Of a stretch of 64,000 nt of DNA, positions 59,401 through 64,000 are shown one piece after another. A program made the position numbers and the translations under genes. The notes beneath the pieces are model-generated. The model did not search any database and was not told where the DNA came from. It was given only the letters and a program-made list of their open reading frames with translations. The stretch spans positions 36,696-100,695 of the forward strand of contig NZ_JAHCLR010000010.1 in assembly GCF_018455725.1 (NCBI RefSeq), read 5' to 3'. This DNA is from Mycolicibacter acidiphilus (GTDB taxonomy: Bacteria; Actinomycetota; Actinomycetes; Mycobacteriales; Mycobacteriaceae). How positions within the stretch are numbered: position 1 is the stretch's first letter; the number at the start of each line of letters is the position of its first letter.

Positions 59401-59674
59401 AACCGATCGGGCGGACCACGACCAGTTCCTGGGCGACCGGCTCCAGCAGCAGGTCGGCCTCACCGGCCAGGGTCGCCAGTTCGGTTTCGATCCCGGCGGA
59501 GGCCACCAGTTCCTCCAGCGTCTCCAGCCAGGCACTGCCCTGACCGCCGAAGGCGACGGCGTAGGGCTCACCACCGGTGAGACGATCCACCAGAGCGGAC
59601 GACGTGCTGGCGTACTGCCGGGTGCCTCCGGCGGTGCTGTCGGCGGATACCTGGTCGTCTTCGTGGATCGTCAC
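50447..59674 (-). CDS. fas: Type I fatty acid synthase (multifunctional FAS-I)
   Basis: 3075 residues. Domains in order, positions approximate: acetyl transferase (GHSQG, near 153), enoyl reductase (GMTPTTVDAKIVAAAANAGHWAELAGGGQ, near 430), dehydratase hot-dog (GDHNPIHTD, near 1235), malonyl/palmitoyl transferase (GHSVGEYTALA, near 1440), acyl carrier region with phosphopantetheine serine in ITDGASSRRNQ (near 1810), ketoreductase (VTGASKGS, near 2127), ketosynthase (catalytic C2726 in AACATAAVSVEEG; GHSKGGAAVFQ). It makes C16-C26 acyl-CoAs for phospholipids and mycolate precursors. GTG 59674 (VTIHEDDQVS) has GGGAGA 8 nt upstream and matches the known N-terminus. The frame stays open to 59905. 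Confidence 0.97.
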   Translation of the reverse strand: MTIHEDDQVSADSTAGGTRQYASTSSALVDRLTGGEPYAVAFGGQGSAWLETLEELVASAGIETELATLAGEADLLLEPVAQELVVVRPIGFEPLAWVRALAAEDPIPSAKQLTSAAVSVPGVLLTQIAAVRALARQGLDLTATPPVALAGHSQGVLGVESVKAGGAADVQLLAIAQLVGAAGTLVARRRGISVLGDRPPMVAVNNVDPERIQALLEEFATDVRTVLPPVLSIRNGRRAVVITGTPEQLSRFELYCEQIAESEAAERKNKVRGGAVFAPVFEPVAVEVGFHSPRLADGIDIVGGWAAKIGMDAEGVALARQMAKAILVDQVDWVDEITELHDAGARWILDLGPGDILTRLTAPVIRGLGVGIVPAATRGGQRNLFTVGAVPEVAKPWSSYAPTVVTLPDGRVKLSTKFTRLTGRSPMLLAGMTPTTVDAKIVAAAANAGHWAELAGGGQVTEEIFDDRIAELTTLLEPGRTIEFNSLFLDPYLWKLQVGGKRLVQKARQSGAPIDGVVVTAGIPDLEEAVDLIGELNEVGIAHVVFKPGTIEQIRSVIRIAAEVPTTPVIAHVEGGRAGGHHSWEDLDDLLLATYSELRSQPNITVCVGGGIGTPERAAEYLSGAWAQAYGFPSMPVDGILIGTAAMATLEATTSPAVKQMLVDTTGVDHWIGAGKAENGMASSRSQLGADIHEIDNTASRCGRLLDEVAGDADAVAARRDEIIAALANTAKPYFGDITEMTYEQWLRRYVELSIGAGDSTADTLRPGSPWVADTWRDRFGSMLQRAEARLHISESGPIETLFADEPLLNRPEEAIAALLASYPDAATVQLHPADSPFFAQLCKTPGKPVNFVPVVDKDVRRWWRSDSLWQAHDARYTADQVCIIPGITAVAGITRVDEPVGELLDRFEQAAVDQVLATGAQPASVSSRRQGRTDVTGPLAVLLDAPDVLWAGRTATNPVHRIAAPAEWQVNGNRSATHPSTGARLEAGSDDTVVLSVPLSGVWIDIRFTLPSTVVDGGAPVVSTDDAAAAMRSVLAIAAGVDGPDALPAVQDGTAQVTVAWDPERVADHTGVTATFSAALAPGLTTVPDALVGSCWPAVFSVIGSAVTDTGFPVVEGLLSLVHLDHAAQLLTALPAEPAELTVTATASAAFDTEVGRVVPVSVTVADADGTVLATLEERFAIRGRTGAAELTDPVRAGGAVSDNATDTPRRRRRDVAMTAPVDMRPFAVVSGDHNPIHTDRAAALLAGLESPIVHGMWLSAAAQHVVTATDGEKRPPAKLLGWTARFLGMVKPGDEVDFRVDRVGIDLGAEVLEISAKVGGDLVMSATARLAAPKTVYAFPGQGIQHKGMGMEVRARSKAARKVWDSADKFTRDTLGFSVLHVVRDNPTSLIASGVHYQHPEGVLYLTQFTQVAMATVAAAQVAEMREQGAFVEGAIACGHSVGEYTALACVSGVYELEGLLEVVFHRGSKMHDIVPRDAMGRSNYRLAAIRPSQIDLDDADVTAFVAEIAERTGEFLQIVNFNLRGSQYAIAGTVAGLEALEEEVERRREISGGKRSFILVPGIDVPFHSEVLRIGVDDFRRSLERVMPRDKDPELIIGRYIPNLVPKPFTLDREFIQEIRDLVPAEPLDEILADYDNWRNERPAELCRKIVIELLAWQFASPVRWIETQDLLFIEEAAGGLGVERFVEIGVKTAPTVAGLATNTLKLPEYAHSTVEVLNAERDAAVLFATDEDPEPEPEDEAPVEVSTDAVSAESAAPAPAAPAAPSGGPRPEDIAFDAADATLALIALSAKMRIDQIEALDSIESITDGASSRRNQLLVDLGSELNLGAIDGAAEADLAGLKSQVTKLARTYKPYGPVLTDAINDQLRTILGPSGKRPAAITERVKKTWELGDGWAKHVTVEVALGTREGTSVRGGAMGGLHDGALADAAAVDKAIDAAVAAVAARRGVAVSLPSAGGGGGATVDAAALGEFTAQITGRDGVLASAARLVLGQLGFDETVSAPAGTTDSELIDLVTAELGSDWPRLVAPAFDGRKAVLFDDRWASAREDLVRIWLTDDADVDADWLRLSERFEGTGHTVATQATWWQGRALSEGRKIHASLYARIAAGAENPGRGRYSDEVAVVTGASKGSIAASVVGRLLDGGATVIATTSRLDDERLGFYKNLYRAHARFGAALWVVPANMASYSDIDALVEWVGSEQSENLGPASIHLKDAQTPTLLFPFAAPRVAGDLSEVGARAEMEMKVLLWSVQRLIAGLSKIGAERDIASRLHVVLPGSPNRGTFGGDGAYGEAKAALDALVNRWKAESSWAARVSLAHALIGWTRGTGLMGANDVIVDAVEEAGVTTYSTAEMAGMLLRLCDVESKVAAANAPIEADLTGGLGEADLDMAELAAKAREEMTAESAADEDDADGTIAALPSPPRGYTPAPAPEWADLDVDPADLVVIVGGAELGPIGSSRTRFEMEVSGELSAAGVLELAWTTGLVKWEDDPQPGWYDTATGELVDEAELVERYHDTVVERVGVREFVDDGAIDPDHASPLLVSVFLDKDFSFVVSSEADARAFVEFDPEHTVVRPVPDSGDWQVIRKAGTEIRVPRKSKLSRTVGAQIPTGFDPTVWGISQDMATSIDRVALWNLVATVDAFLSAGFSPAELMRWVHPSLVASTQGTGMGGMTSMQTMYHGNLLGRAKPNDILQEVLPNVVAAHVVQSYVGSYGAMIHPVAACATAAVSVEEGVDKIRLGKAELVVTGGYDDLTLEAIIGFGDMAATADTEMMRAKGISDSKFSRANDRRRLGFVEAQGGGTILLARGDLAVKMGLPVLAVVGYAQSFGDGVHTSIPAPGLGALGAGRGGRDSMLARSLAKLGVGADDIAVVSKHDTSTLANDPNETELHERLADSLGRSDGAPLFVVSQKTLTGHSKGGAAVFQMMGLCQMLRDGVIPPNRSLDCVDDELATAGHFVWVRETLHLGEKFPLKAGLVTSLGFGHVSGLIALVHPQAFLAALDPEQRAAYLAQANGRLLAGQRRLASAIAGGKPMYERPDGRRFDHETSEKRQEAAMLLNPAARLGDGDVYIG

Positions 59675-60200
59675 GCTGTATTTCTCCCTGCTCTGTGTGA
59701 TCGCGTCTTGTCGCGGATCGGCCCTGCCGATCCAGGTCGTGTGCTCACGCGTTCGCCGCGGGTCCGACCTGCGCAACAGCAGTAAGAGTGTCATAAGAAC
59801 CTGTGCCGTTTCCGCAGCTAGTTGGTTACTCGTGAGTTCTACGCTCGGGTAACCCCACCCCGGCGTAACACCCGGCCGGATACCCTCCGGAGCCTTCCGG
59901 GACAAACGTCCTGCTGACGCGGGGTTACGGTCGAGTAGCTACAACGGCGCAGATCAAACATGCATTGTTATCAAATCGTTATCATCCGCCCGGTTCGCGA
60001 AGTCGGATGACGCAGTCGAGCGCGACCGGACGTTCACGACACCGGGCGGCGACACCCACTCCGAGCGGCAGACCGGGCCCACACTCCGACATCCCCGACG
60101 CGCGCCCGACGCCGATGTCGCGTCCATTTCGTCGCACTTGATGTCAGACCCCGATCGTATCGTCCACTTCACGGAACTTTCCGACACGATTTGGGGGGCA
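59675..60200. promoter_or_regulatory. Long divergent regulatory region between fas and the PE-PPE esterase gene
   Basis: 526 bp without a supportable gene. It contains four GTTAC/GTAAC boxes: GGTTAC at 59824-59829, GGGTAACCCC at 59847-59856, GCGTAACA at 59862-59869 and GGGTTACG near 59922-59929. FasR, the acyl-CoA-responsive activator of fas, is known to bind inverted repeats in the fas promoter; assigning these boxes to it is inference. The direct repeat GTTATCA occurs at 59967-59973 and 59978-59984, 11 bp apart. No terminator or RNA gene is seen. Confidence 0.4.
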
Positions 60201-61091
60201 ATGAAGACCACTGTGGTCACGACGATGCTGACGGTTGCGGTCGCCGCCACCACCTCCGATGCGGTCATGCCGGAGGCGGTCTCGGCCCGAACCGATGCGA
60301 CCACGCTGACCGGCGTCACGCTGATCATGGGCGGCACCGGTCAGCCGACGATGCCGTTCGACCTCGTCGAGCGGATCATCAGCGAGTACACCGACCACCT
60401 GCACCCGGGCCGGTACACCGATCCGGTGGCGCTGACCACCCCGGAGGAGTTCTCCGGCGAGTCATACCGCGTCGGCGAGCGGATCCTCGCCGATGCCCTC
60501 GCCACCCACCGGGATGAGGACGTGCTGGTGTTCGGGGTCTCGCAGTCAGCCGGCATCCAGGGCATGCTGCTCAACGACGGCATCGCCGGCATCGACGCCG
60601 ATCCCGACCGGTTGGCCTTCGTGGCGCTGGCACCACCGACCTGGCCGGAGCACGGACTGTTCGAAGGCGCCAACCACGCCGCGATGACGCTGCTGTTCGG
60701 GTCCGACGTGACGGCGTCGTTCCCGGTCGACGCCGACATCCCGGTGGATGTGTACTGCGGGGAATACGACCCGATCTGCGATACCCCGACGAATCTCGGG
60801 AACGCCCTGGCGACCTGGAACGCGATGGCCGCACTGGGCACCGTGCACGCCGGTTACGTCGACCTGACCTCCGGTGACATCGACGCCGCGGTCCCCGTCG
60901 ACATGGGCGGGTCGGTGCAGTTCTGGATGATCCCCACCGAGCACCTGCCGATGCTGGCCGGCGTGTGGGGCACCCCGTTGGAGGACGTGCTCGACCCGAT
61001 CCTGCGGCCGATGATCGACGCGGCCTACGACACCCCGACGCACGGCCTCGAAGCCGCCAGCGCTGCGGCCGATCTGCTCAGCGCCTTCTAG
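60201..61091 (+). CDS. Secreted PE-PPE-domain (cutinase-like) esterase
   Basis: 296 residues from ATG 60201, with a G-run (GGGGGG) 2-3 nt upstream. Signal peptide about 1-29 (MKTTVVTTMLTVAVAATTSDAVMPEAVSA). The PE-PPE alpha/beta-hydrolase domain has VTLIMGGTGQPTMP, LVFGVSQSAGI (GxSxS elbow, S114), and VYCGEYDPICDTP, an acid-containing loop. There is no N-terminal PE or PPE secretion domain, so export is presumably Sec-dependent. The expected role is hydrolysis of short acyl esters in the envelope. It is divergent from fas and overlaps the stop of the convergent Tat protein gene by 3 bp at a CTAG. Confidence 0.8.
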   Translation: MKTTVVTTMLTVAVAATTSDAVMPEAVSARTDATTLTGVTLIMGGTGQPTMPFDLVERIISEYTDHLHPGRYTDPVALTTPEEFSGESYRVGERILADALATHRDEDVLVFGVSQSAGIQGMLLNDGIAGIDADPDRLAFVALAPPTWPEHGLFEGANHAAMTLLFGSDVTASFPVDADIPVDVYCGEYDPICDTPTNLGNALATWNAMAALGTVHAGYVDLTSGDIDAAVPVDMGGSVQFWMIPTEHLPMLAGVWGTPLEDVLDPILRPMIDAAYDTPTHGLEAASAAADLLSAF

Positions 61092-61810
61092 ACCCACTGC
61101 CCGAACTGCGGCATCAGGATGTGGTTGACGTCCACCCCCACCGCGCCGACCTTGCGGCTGTCGATCTCCACCTGGTGCAGGTTGGCCGCCGGGTGGGCGA
61201 TCCCGCCGGGCGACCCCCAGTTGTGCTGCCAGAAGTAGGAGCCGATGCCGTCGTCCAGCGCCCAGCCGATGGTTCGTGAGTTGGCGTACACCCCGGTCCG
61301 CTCGTGGCCGATCGTCGACTCCCAGGACCGCAGGTAGGGGGCGACCTGCTGGGTGTACTCCTCGAACGACGGGTTGTCGTCGATCGAGACGTAGATCGGG
61401 GCGCCGTCCGGGCCGCCTGCCGCGGTGTGCAGTTCCGAACCGCGCCGGGCGTGCTGAACGCCGGCTTCCCGGCCGCCGCGCCAGTCCGCGGTGGCCGCCT
61501 TGCCGAACTGGTAGTTCGACACGATCTTCAGACCACTGTCCTGCAGGTCACGCGCCTCGGCCAGCTGGAGCGGCTTGCCGAGCATCCACTCCGCACCGGG
61601 CCGGCGATCCGAGACGTACCGGATCGCACCGGCGGCGCCGGCGGCCCGCAGCTCACTCGCCGGGATCACCCCGGCCGCGTAATCCAGCAGGATCCCCAGC
61701 GGGGCCGCCGTCGCCGCGGTCGGCCGCAGTGTCGCCGTCGCCACACCAAGGCCCACCGCCGCGGGCACCGTCGCAGTTGCTTTGAGCAGGTCACGACGGG
61801 AAATCAGCAC
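61088..61810 (-). CDS. Tat-exported glycoside-hydrolase-like protein (Rv2525c type, DUF1906)
   Basis: 240 residues. Twin-arginine signal SRRDLLKATATVPAAVGLGVAT at the N-terminus, cleavage near ATAA-AP (about 36). The mature TIM-barrel-like domain has GILLDYAAGVIPASELRAAGAAGAIRYVSDRRPGAEWMLGKPLQLAEA, SNYQFGKAATADWRGGREAGV, YVSIDDNPSFEEYTQQVAPYLR and GVYANSRTIGWALDDGIGSYFWQHNWG. Known Rv2525c is a Tat substrate linked to cell-wall integrity. The carbohydrate substrate is not known. Start ATG 61810 matches the twin-arginine position. Confidence 0.9.
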   Translation of the reverse strand: MLISRRDLLKATATVPAAVGLGVATATLRPTAATAAPLGILLDYAAGVIPASELRAAGAAGAIRYVSDRRPGAEWMLGKPLQLAEARDLQDSGLKIVSNYQFGKAATADWRGGREAGVQHARRGSELHTAAGGPDGAPIYVSIDDNPSFEEYTQQVAPYLRSWESTIGHERTGVYANSRTIGWALDDGIGSYFWQHNWGSPGGIAHPAANLHQVEIDSRKVGAVGVDVNHILMPQFGQWV

Positions 61811-61904
61811 GCGTCACACGATACGACAGCTGCCCGGTCGATGACGGCGCCGTGCACCGCACCGGGCAGGATGGGAGCACGCACGCAGGGAAGGGGGTCG
61901 GACA

Positions 61905-63200
61905 TTGCGTCCCTGGATCGTGTGGGGCACCGGTCTGCTCGCCTACATCGTCGCCGTACTGGACCGCACCACGTTCGGGGTGTCCGGACTCGACGCCGCC
62001 CATCGGTTCGGGGCCGGGCCCAGCGTGCTGTCGTCGTTCGTGATGCTGCAGATCGTCGTCTACGCGAGCATGCAGATCCCGGCGGGTGTGCTGCTGGACC
62101 GGTTCGGGCCGCGGGCGATGATCGCGATCGGCATGACCGTGATCTCACTGGGCCAGTTGGTGCTCGGCCTGACCCGCGTGCTGCCGGTGGCGATCAGCGC
62201 GTACGGCCTGGTCGGTCTCGGCGACGCGCTGATCTTCATCTCAGCCATCCGGCTGATTCCGAACTGGTTCGCACCGCCGCGTGTTCCGCTGCTGACCCAG
62301 CTGACCGGCATCTGCGGGCAATTCGGCCAGGTGCTCTCGGCGGTGCCGTTCCTGGCGATCCTGCTGCACCACGGCTGGACCCCGGCGTACGTGTCGGCCG
62401 CTGCCCTGGGCGCGCTCGCCGCGATGCTGACACTGGCGGTATGCCGGGATGCGCCGGCCACCGCTCCGCGTGACACCGCGTCGCGAACACTGCGTTCCGC
62501 CCTCGGTGAGGTCCGGGCGGTGTGGTCGCGCCCGGGCACCAAGCTGGGGTTCTTCACCCACCTGGGGGCGCCGTTCGCGGCGAACGTCTTCGCGCTGATG
62601 TGGGGGGTGCCCTACCTGACCACCGCGCAGGGACTGCCCCGTGGTGTCGCCGGCGCCCTGCTGACGATCCCGGTGGCCGTCTTCGTCGTCGTCGGCCTGC
62701 TGGTCGGGGCCGTCTCGGCGCGCCGCCCGCAGCACCGGCCGGTGATGGTGCTGGTGACGATCGGGGTGGTCGCGGCGGCCTGGACGGTGGTGCTGGCGCT
62801 CCCGCACCGCGCGCCGTTCTGGCTGCTGATCCTGCTGATCGTGGCCGTCGCCGTCGGGCAGCCGGTCTCGATGCTGGCCTTCGACTTCGCCCGGACCTAC
62901 AACCCGCCGGCGGCGCTGGGTACCGCGCAGGGCACCGTCAACACCGGCGGCTTCATCGGCACCCTGCTGGTCATGGAGGCGATGGGCCTGATCATCGGTG
63001 CCCACGGCGGCTACTCGTTCGCCGCGTTCCGGCTGGCCTGGACCGTGCAGTACGCCATCTGGGCGGTCGCCGCCGTCGGGATCGTCGTCACCAGTCGGGC
63101 GGCACGGCACTCGGCGCGCCTCGGTGAGGGGCCGGTCAGTGTGCCGGCGAGTACGGATCCGGGGCCTGCGGACAATACGCATGCCGCGAGGCGGCGATAA
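61905..63200 (+). CDS. MFS transporter
   Basis: 431 residues from TTG 61905, preceded by AGGGAAGGGGG 6-12 nt upstream. Twelve transmembrane segments: TM1 VWGTGLLAYIVAVLDRTTFGVSGLDAAHRF, loop 2-3 GVLLDRFGPRAMIAIG, TM4 LGDALIFISAIRLIPNWFAPPRVP, TM7 FFTHLGAPFAANVFALMWGVPYL, and GTAQGTVNTGGFIGTLLV in TM11. The acidic residue in TM1 and the anion-porter-like layout do not fix a substrate. The C-terminal 22 codons overlap the convergent DUF732 gene. Confidence 0.82.
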   Translation: MRPWIVWGTGLLAYIVAVLDRTTFGVSGLDAAHRFGAGPSVLSSFVMLQIVVYASMQIPAGVLLDRFGPRAMIAIGMTVISLGQLVLGLTRVLPVAISAYGLVGLGDALIFISAIRLIPNWFAPPRVPLLTQLTGICGQFGQVLSAVPFLAILLHHGWTPAYVSAAALGALAAMLTLAVCRDAPATAPRDTASRTLRSALGEVRAVWSRPGTKLGFFTHLGAPFAANVFALMWGVPYLTTAQGLPRGVAGALLTIPVAVFVVVGLLVGAVSARRPQHRPVMVLVTIGVVAAAWTVVLALPHRAPFWLLILLIVAVAVGQPVSMLAFDFARTYNPPAALGTAQGTVNTGGFIGTLLVMEAMGLIIGAHGGYSFAAFRLAWTVQYAIWAVAAVGIVVTSRAARHSARLGEGPVSVPASTDPGPADNTHAARRR

Positions 63201-63504
63201 ACTTCGCCGCTCGATCCGGTGACACGTCGAGGTACTCGATCACCGAGATCGGCACCAGTGGCGCCGCACCGCTGTCCAGTCCGGTGCAGATCGCGTGCCC
63301 CTCCGCCACCACCAGGTCCCGCAGCGGCTCGCATTTGATGCTGCCGCAGATCTGCTTGTCGTAGTCGGGCTGGAAGCCTTCCTTGGCGAGTTCGTCGAAG
63401 AAGGACTGGTCCTCGGTCGGCGGCTCGGCTGCGGCGATGGGCGTTGCGACGGCGGCGAACCCTACGACCACCGCAGCCGCTATCGCTCTCAGTGAGTTGT
63501 TCAT
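63136..63504 (-). CDS. Secreted DUF732-family protein
   Basis: 122 residues. Signal peptide MNNSLRAIAAAVVVGFAAVATPIAAAEPP (cleavage near 26). The DUF732 core is DQSFFDELAKEGFQPDYDKQICGSIKC followed by AEGHAICTGLDSGAAPLVPISVIEYLDVSPDRAAKFIAASRHAYCPQ, with four cysteines. Its last 65 bp overlap the end of the MFS gene on the opposite strand. Function unknown; a paralogue is at 38512. Confidence 0.8.
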   Translation of the reverse strand: MNNSLRAIAAAVVVGFAAVATPIAAAEPPTEDQSFFDELAKEGFQPDYDKQICGSIKCEPLRDLVVAEGHAICTGLDSGAAPLVPISVIEYLDVSPDRAAKFIAASRHAYCPQAPDPYSPAH

Positions 63505-63766
63505 CGCTGCACCAATCAGGGACGACTGCCCTCCATTCTGGCACCGGGACTCGGGTGCGGATGTGTCGTTCGGGTGCTCCGATCAGAATTCCTCCACACG
63601 CATGTGCGGCCGGGTCGATGGCGCCCCCTGCACGGCATACCGTGCGCTGACCTGGCTCACCCTCTCGCCTGATCTTCCGGCCTGAAGTTCGTCACCGGCA
63701 CTGCTCTTCGCGGTGGTCGCGACGACGATTCATGGAAAATCCGGCTGATTGTCGAACTGCGTGTTG

Positions 63767-63850
63767 TGCGGGCGAAGGGACTCGAACCCTCACGCTCTTT
63801 CGAGCAATGGCACCTAAAGCCATCGTGTATGCCAGTTTCACCACGCCCGC
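63767..63850 (-). tRNA. tRNA-Leu (anticodon TAG)
   Basis: On the minus strand the gene starts at 63850 with acceptor GCGGGCG, paired to CGCCCGC ending at 63768, and discriminator A at 63767. The anticodon stem-loop is ATGGC TTTAGGT GCCAT with TAG. A long variable arm (TGCTCGAAAGAGCG) marks it as class II. The T arm is GAGGG TTCGAGT CCCTT. CCA is not encoded. Confidence 0.93.
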
Positions 63851-64000
63851 AAGCTCACCGATCGTACCGCCCGGCCTCCCCCGGAGATATCGGCCGCGCG
63901 CCCTGCCGTGAGGCTCAGCACGAGAGGGGCGGTGGATGCGGACCTCGGAACCGTCCGACACTGTGTCAGCGGTCACGTATTTCCCCAGGTTTGAGGGGTT

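Noticed and set aside
59675-59905. N-terminal extension of FAS-I by 77 codons
   Set aside because: The frame is open, but GTG 59674 has a good ribosome site and the known FAS-I N-terminus; the upstream region is Arg/Leu-rich and contains regulatory boxes.
63692-63976. 94-residue minus-strand open frame at the right end
   Set aside because: It runs through tRNA-Leu (MALGAIARKSVRVRVPSPAQ is the tRNA read as protein) and has no domain. Nothing else was supportable in 63851-64000.

Overview
The window is chromosomal DNA from a mycobacterium, most likely a non-tuberculous Mycobacterium/Mycolicibacterium. The evidence is high GC throughout, a single-chain 3075-residue FAS-I, the mycolate reductase CmrA, an LdtMt2-type L,D-transpeptidase, an LprG-like lipoprotein, MTB12-like and DUF732 secreted antigens, and gene order matching (from memory, no database search) the M. 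tuberculosis stretch Rv2476c to Rv2525c. No insertion sequence, phage, CRISPR array or PE/PPE gene pair was seen. One PE-PPE-type esterase domain stands alone.

Layout. 1-5029: N-terminal part of NAD-glutamate dehydrogenase, the ABC-F factor EttA, a crcB-DUF190-crcB fluoride-exporter operon and an SSB paralogue. 5192-9462: an LprG-like lipoprotein divergent from an MHS-type MFS transporter, then a fused CopD/CtaG copper and oxidase-assembly membrane protein. 9523-14983: a translationally coupled glycerolipid operon (WS/DGAT, plsC, plsB2). 15272-16286: tRNA-Arg, a tiny membrane protein and echA14. 16292-31676: a minus-strand branched-chain keto-acid/leucine degradation locus (fadD35, scoA, scoB, accD1, accA1, fadE19, maoC-like, citE, bkdA, bkdB, bkdC) facing the divergent TetR repressor bkaR. 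Two palindromes with the same 6-4-6 architecture are the likely operators. A membrane-anchored copper nitrite-reductase-like protein is inserted between citE and bkdA.

32449-43192 returns to conserved core genes: an MmpS-like protein, an MFS protein, cmrA, a HerA-like ATPase, orn, tRNA-His, two small secreted proteins, ldtB, tRNA-Lys, a DUF3618 protein, bcp, an M20 dipeptidase and acpS. acpS and fas are adjacent in M. tuberculosis, but here about 7.2 kb separates them. That insert holds a frameshifted alpha/beta hydrolase, a Baeyer-Villiger monooxygenase, a DUF1254/DUF1214 protein, a large exported protein and a PucR-type regulator. It looks like an acquired catabolic island. fas (50447-59674) is followed by an unusually long regulatory region, a PE-PPE-domain esterase, a Tat-exported glycoside-hydrolase-like protein (Rv2525c type), an MFS transporter, a DUF732 protein and tRNA-Leu.

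Functional themes: acyl and lipid metabolism (de novo FAS-I with its AcpS, glycerolipid acylation, mycolate maturation), leucine/branched-chain degradation feeding acetyl- and acetoacetyl-CoA, and membrane/envelope functions. The most unusual parts are the membrane-fused NirK-like protein inside the branched-chain locus, the acpS-fas insertion, and the DUF190 gene translationally coupled to two crcB genes.
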